In this document: positions 63,401 through 64,000 of the stretch, one piece after another | Layout of the letters: every line of letters starts with the position of its first letter | Numbering within the stretch: the stretch's first letter is position 1 | Notes under the pieces: generated by a model | What the model saw: only the letters and a program-made list of their open reading frames with translations | What the model was told of the DNA's origin: nothing | The model's database searches: none | NCBI GenBank assembly: GCA_964030475.1 | Contig: CAXIPT010000003.1 | Location: forward strand, 9,112,563 to 9,176,562 | Length of the DNA stretch: 64,000 bases | Source of the DNA: Tethya wilhelma | Taxonomy: Eukaryota > Porifera > Demospongiae > Tethyida > Tethyidae | Direction: 5' to 3' | Made by a program: the position numbers and the translations under genes

Positions 63401-63617
63401 TTGAAGCCTTCAGACTCTCAATGAACTCTTTGACCTTTGCCAACTACAGTAAGACACCAAATATAGCAATAAAAATCACAAGGAATAATTATTTATGCAC
63501 TACTTCAAATTATCTCCCTTTTGATCTCTCTCTATGATCATGATCTTACCATGGATGAATCTCGGTAAAAATCAGGCCAGCATTTCTTCATCCAGTAGGT
63601 GAGGATGTCCAACACTC
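56739..63617 (-). CDS. Ras guanine-nucleotide exchange factor (CDC25-homology), N-terminus beyond window
   Basis: Downstream exons 58152-58060, 57972-57837, 57697-57597, 57517-57417 and 56814-56739 join in phase and end at TGA. Upstream exons are 59050-58803, 58679-58599, 58533-~58481 and 58338-58249, duplicated at 60722-59921. RasGEF_N-like exons lie at 63617-63550 (VLDILTYWMKKCWPDFYRD) and 63446-63345 (LAKVKEFIESLKASKDT). Catalytic-domain landmarks are LARQLTLIELEFLKAI, FNKVSYWVASEIC, NFNTTISVVTGLSLAAVRR, LKKSWEFVSEKTTK and GVYMRDLTFLND. CDC25 domains load GTP onto Ras-family GTPases at membranes. Which subfamily (RasGRF, RapGEF or other) cannot be settled because regulatory domains lie outside. 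A TRAF gene occupies the intron 60723-63344. Confidence 0.8.
56876..57020. repeat. Diverged relative of the 4381-4590 MITE
   Basis: The segment matches the reverse complement of that MITE through CTCCAAATTTTCGTG, TACGGTTTTCTAAAT and GGAGAAAATTT landmarks. One end is eroded. It lies in the last RasGEF intron. Confidence 0.55.
57081..57307. repeat. MITE with TACCGTATAG-type ends
   Basis: Imperfect inverted ends (TACTGTATAGCACAAAA at 57081 and the complement ending ACTATACGGTA at 57307) flank a non-coding 227-base segment with further internal inverted pieces (TTGGCGGATTG / CAATCCGCCAA). It lies in the last RasGEF intron. Confidence 0.7.
58766..58796. repeat. (GA)n microsatellite
   Basis: About 13 GA units in copy 1 against about 9 in copy 2 (60447-60469), a length polymorphism between the two copies. 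Confidence 0.85.
59175..59860. other. Insert between RasGEF duplicate copies, with a perfect hairpin
   Basis: This segment begins right after the single N and contains no exon. A perfect inverted repeat with 17-bp arms (CATAGATAATATACTCC, 59619-59635; complement 59641-59657) and a 5-base loop lies in it. A short open frame at 59335-59559 is unsupported. Confidence 0.6.
61009..61114. repeat. Small fold-back repeat (GAGCCTGGGAGCGAGGCTAG)
   Basis: Arms of about 40 bases around 61009-61050 and 61073-61114 are imperfect inverted copies. A short spacer separates them. It is non-coding and lies in the RasGEF intron downstream of the TRAF gene. Confidence 0.7.
61649..63043 (-). CDS. TRAF-like protein (RING-like, TRAF zinc fingers, coiled coil, MATH)
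   Basis: A single exon of 464 residues. A RING-like motif spans residues ~42-85, but the first pair reads CKIG rather than CPIC and the usual His position is Glu (CCGEVFCSNC), so two zinc ligands look missing. TRAF-type zinc fingers fill ~110-240 (CQYI-like CIQCPSQCGELV, CRFCGF, CPNGCGETC, CEFCEAGC). A coiled coil covers ~260-315 and a C-terminal MATH/TRAF-C domain ~320-460 (WGYKFFFVVHANGVGTGSGT, THVSLSFVP). TRAFs link TNF/Toll-type receptors to NF-kB and kinase signalling; E3 ligase activity is doubtful here. The gene sits within an intron of the RasGEF on the same strand, and being intron-less may be a retrocopy or a lineage-typical TRAF. Confidence 0.88.
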   Translation of the reverse strand: MDKAEEEGIDSLKTAQKSVATKLFVGDYLCEFLDPVSEDYECKIGEHIAKEPTITSCCGEVFCSNCISTASKLNNPCPHCNKSGFTTLLNVKLLNKINSLSVCCVNKEVGCFWRGTLEELDDHISESSGDCEYICIQCPSQCGELVKKCDLDGHLTSECTKRDYSCRFCGFKATYEIICSKHAQECKFFTIECPNGCGETCDRLNLETHTTKECPLADVECEFCEAGCLVKFKRQDEVMHMEANIRKHLALMGLAYVEMKRNFENKLEEKDRELKEIREFSQREIQRQGKEIFKLKIEVDECKQLIKKNEEIIDESKVFFFPFYFTVDNFSKQKTVNQFSSPARRTHPWGYKFFFVVHANGVGTGSGTHVSLSFVPKPQQDISSLKWPAKVTFTLQLMNQYRDSDHITLVETLVWSPAKLGSNISLTHTLVPQSNLDWNPKKQTLYLKEDCLKFCIRKVDVHSL

Positions 63618-63653
63618 TACAATAAATATCATACAAGCACATTATAATGTAGA

Positions 63654-64000
63654 CAAGTAGTAAAAATTTCAAAAAAATAAGTAGTGTAGGAATGGGCAGT
63701 GCGGTAAAAAGCATTGGAACAAGGCATGTCTCAATTTCGGCACATGACTACTTCATTTTTGATTTATTCTTGATCAGGCTGTATGGATCCTCTGTGTCAT
63801 AAATGCAATGATCTGTACTACTATAGTACAATAGCTTATTGTTGCATTGGTTCAATCTAATCAGTTGGCTAAGCAGTGGAGTAAACTATAACAAGATAGG
63901 CAACTTAAACTGGACTGCTGGCCAAGAGTTGGACATAAAAAATGAAGTAGTCATGTGCCGAAATTGAGACATGCCTTGTTCCAATGCTTTTTACCGCACT
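63654..64000. repeat. MITE of the 19157 family, cut by the right edge
   Basis: The left arm (63654-63760) matches the arms of the 19157-19534 element. The interior (63816-63930) matches the reverse complement of 5868-5985. The right arm starts at ~63937 and runs to the edge at CGCACT. It lies in a RasGEF intron. Confidence 0.8.

Noticed and set aside
1..64000. CRISPR arrays, tRNA/rRNA genes, bacterial operons
   Set aside because: None seen; the introns, domain types and repeats are those of an animal nuclear genome. The PMP-type repeats resemble chlamydial proteins but are fused to a multi-pass membrane region in genes among spliced animal genes, so bacterial contamination is not supported.

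Overview
The window looks like nuclear DNA of an early-branching animal, most likely a demosponge such as Amphimedon. The evidence is a set of animal genes (exportin-5, PSMD10/gankyrin, RPAP3, a RasGEF, a TRAF, a USP, tyrosine kinases), AT-rich and compact gene spacing, short GT-AG introns, families of long single-exon secreted or membrane genes, and many short inverted-repeat elements. The species is inferred; the gene types are read from the sequence. Two single N characters (36879 and about 59174) show that this is a draft assembly.

Layout. 1-14.1 kb: two giant single-exon genes on the minus strand encode beta-helix-repeat ectodomains joined to a multi-pass membrane region. Copy A runs off the left edge and copy B is complete. 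Between them lie the last exons of exportin-5 on the plus strand. 14.8-17.1 kb: a dead TTAA-flanked DNA transposon with a decayed THAP domain, followed by about 2.8 kb of repeat-rich spacer. 19.86-25.85 kb: twelve minus-strand exons whose splice phases all agree encode one 1241-residue protein: kinase, PH domain, a long proline/tyrosine-rich tail, then a tyrosine kinase. Head to head with it, a short relative of the giant membrane genes (26.5-28.2 kb) reads plus. 28.6-30.1 kb: a small, probably myristoylated protein with a degenerate nucleotide-cyclase domain, head to head with a membrane-anchored USP (30.5-32.4 kb).

32.7-43.1 kb: five single-exon minus-strand paralogues of a secreted Cys-rich family with a fibrinogen-like N-terminal signature; a two-exon gankyrin gene lies among them. 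44.0-44.8 and 51.1-52.7 kb: two plus-strand members of another secreted Cys-rich family, one with a single domain and one with two domains and a hydrophobic C-terminal anchor, flanking the minus-strand RPAP3 gene (45.0-50.8 kb). 56.7-64 kb: a minus-strand RasGEF gene running off the right edge, with a single-exon TRAF gene inside one intron.

Three tandem duplications of 1.0-1.65 kb at about 98-99.9% identity lie in RPAP3, in the 3' end of the two-domain gene, and in the RasGEF. Their recurrence, the N at one junction and the reading-phase conflict in RPAP3 make unmerged haplotypes the leading explanation. As a functional picture (inference), the window combines cell-surface/secreted recognition-type families (beta-helix receptors, secreted Cys-rich clusters) with signalling parts (dual kinase, TRAF, RasGEF, cyclase-like protein) and housekeeping genes. 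I see no tRNA, rRNA, CRISPR array or intact autonomous transposon.
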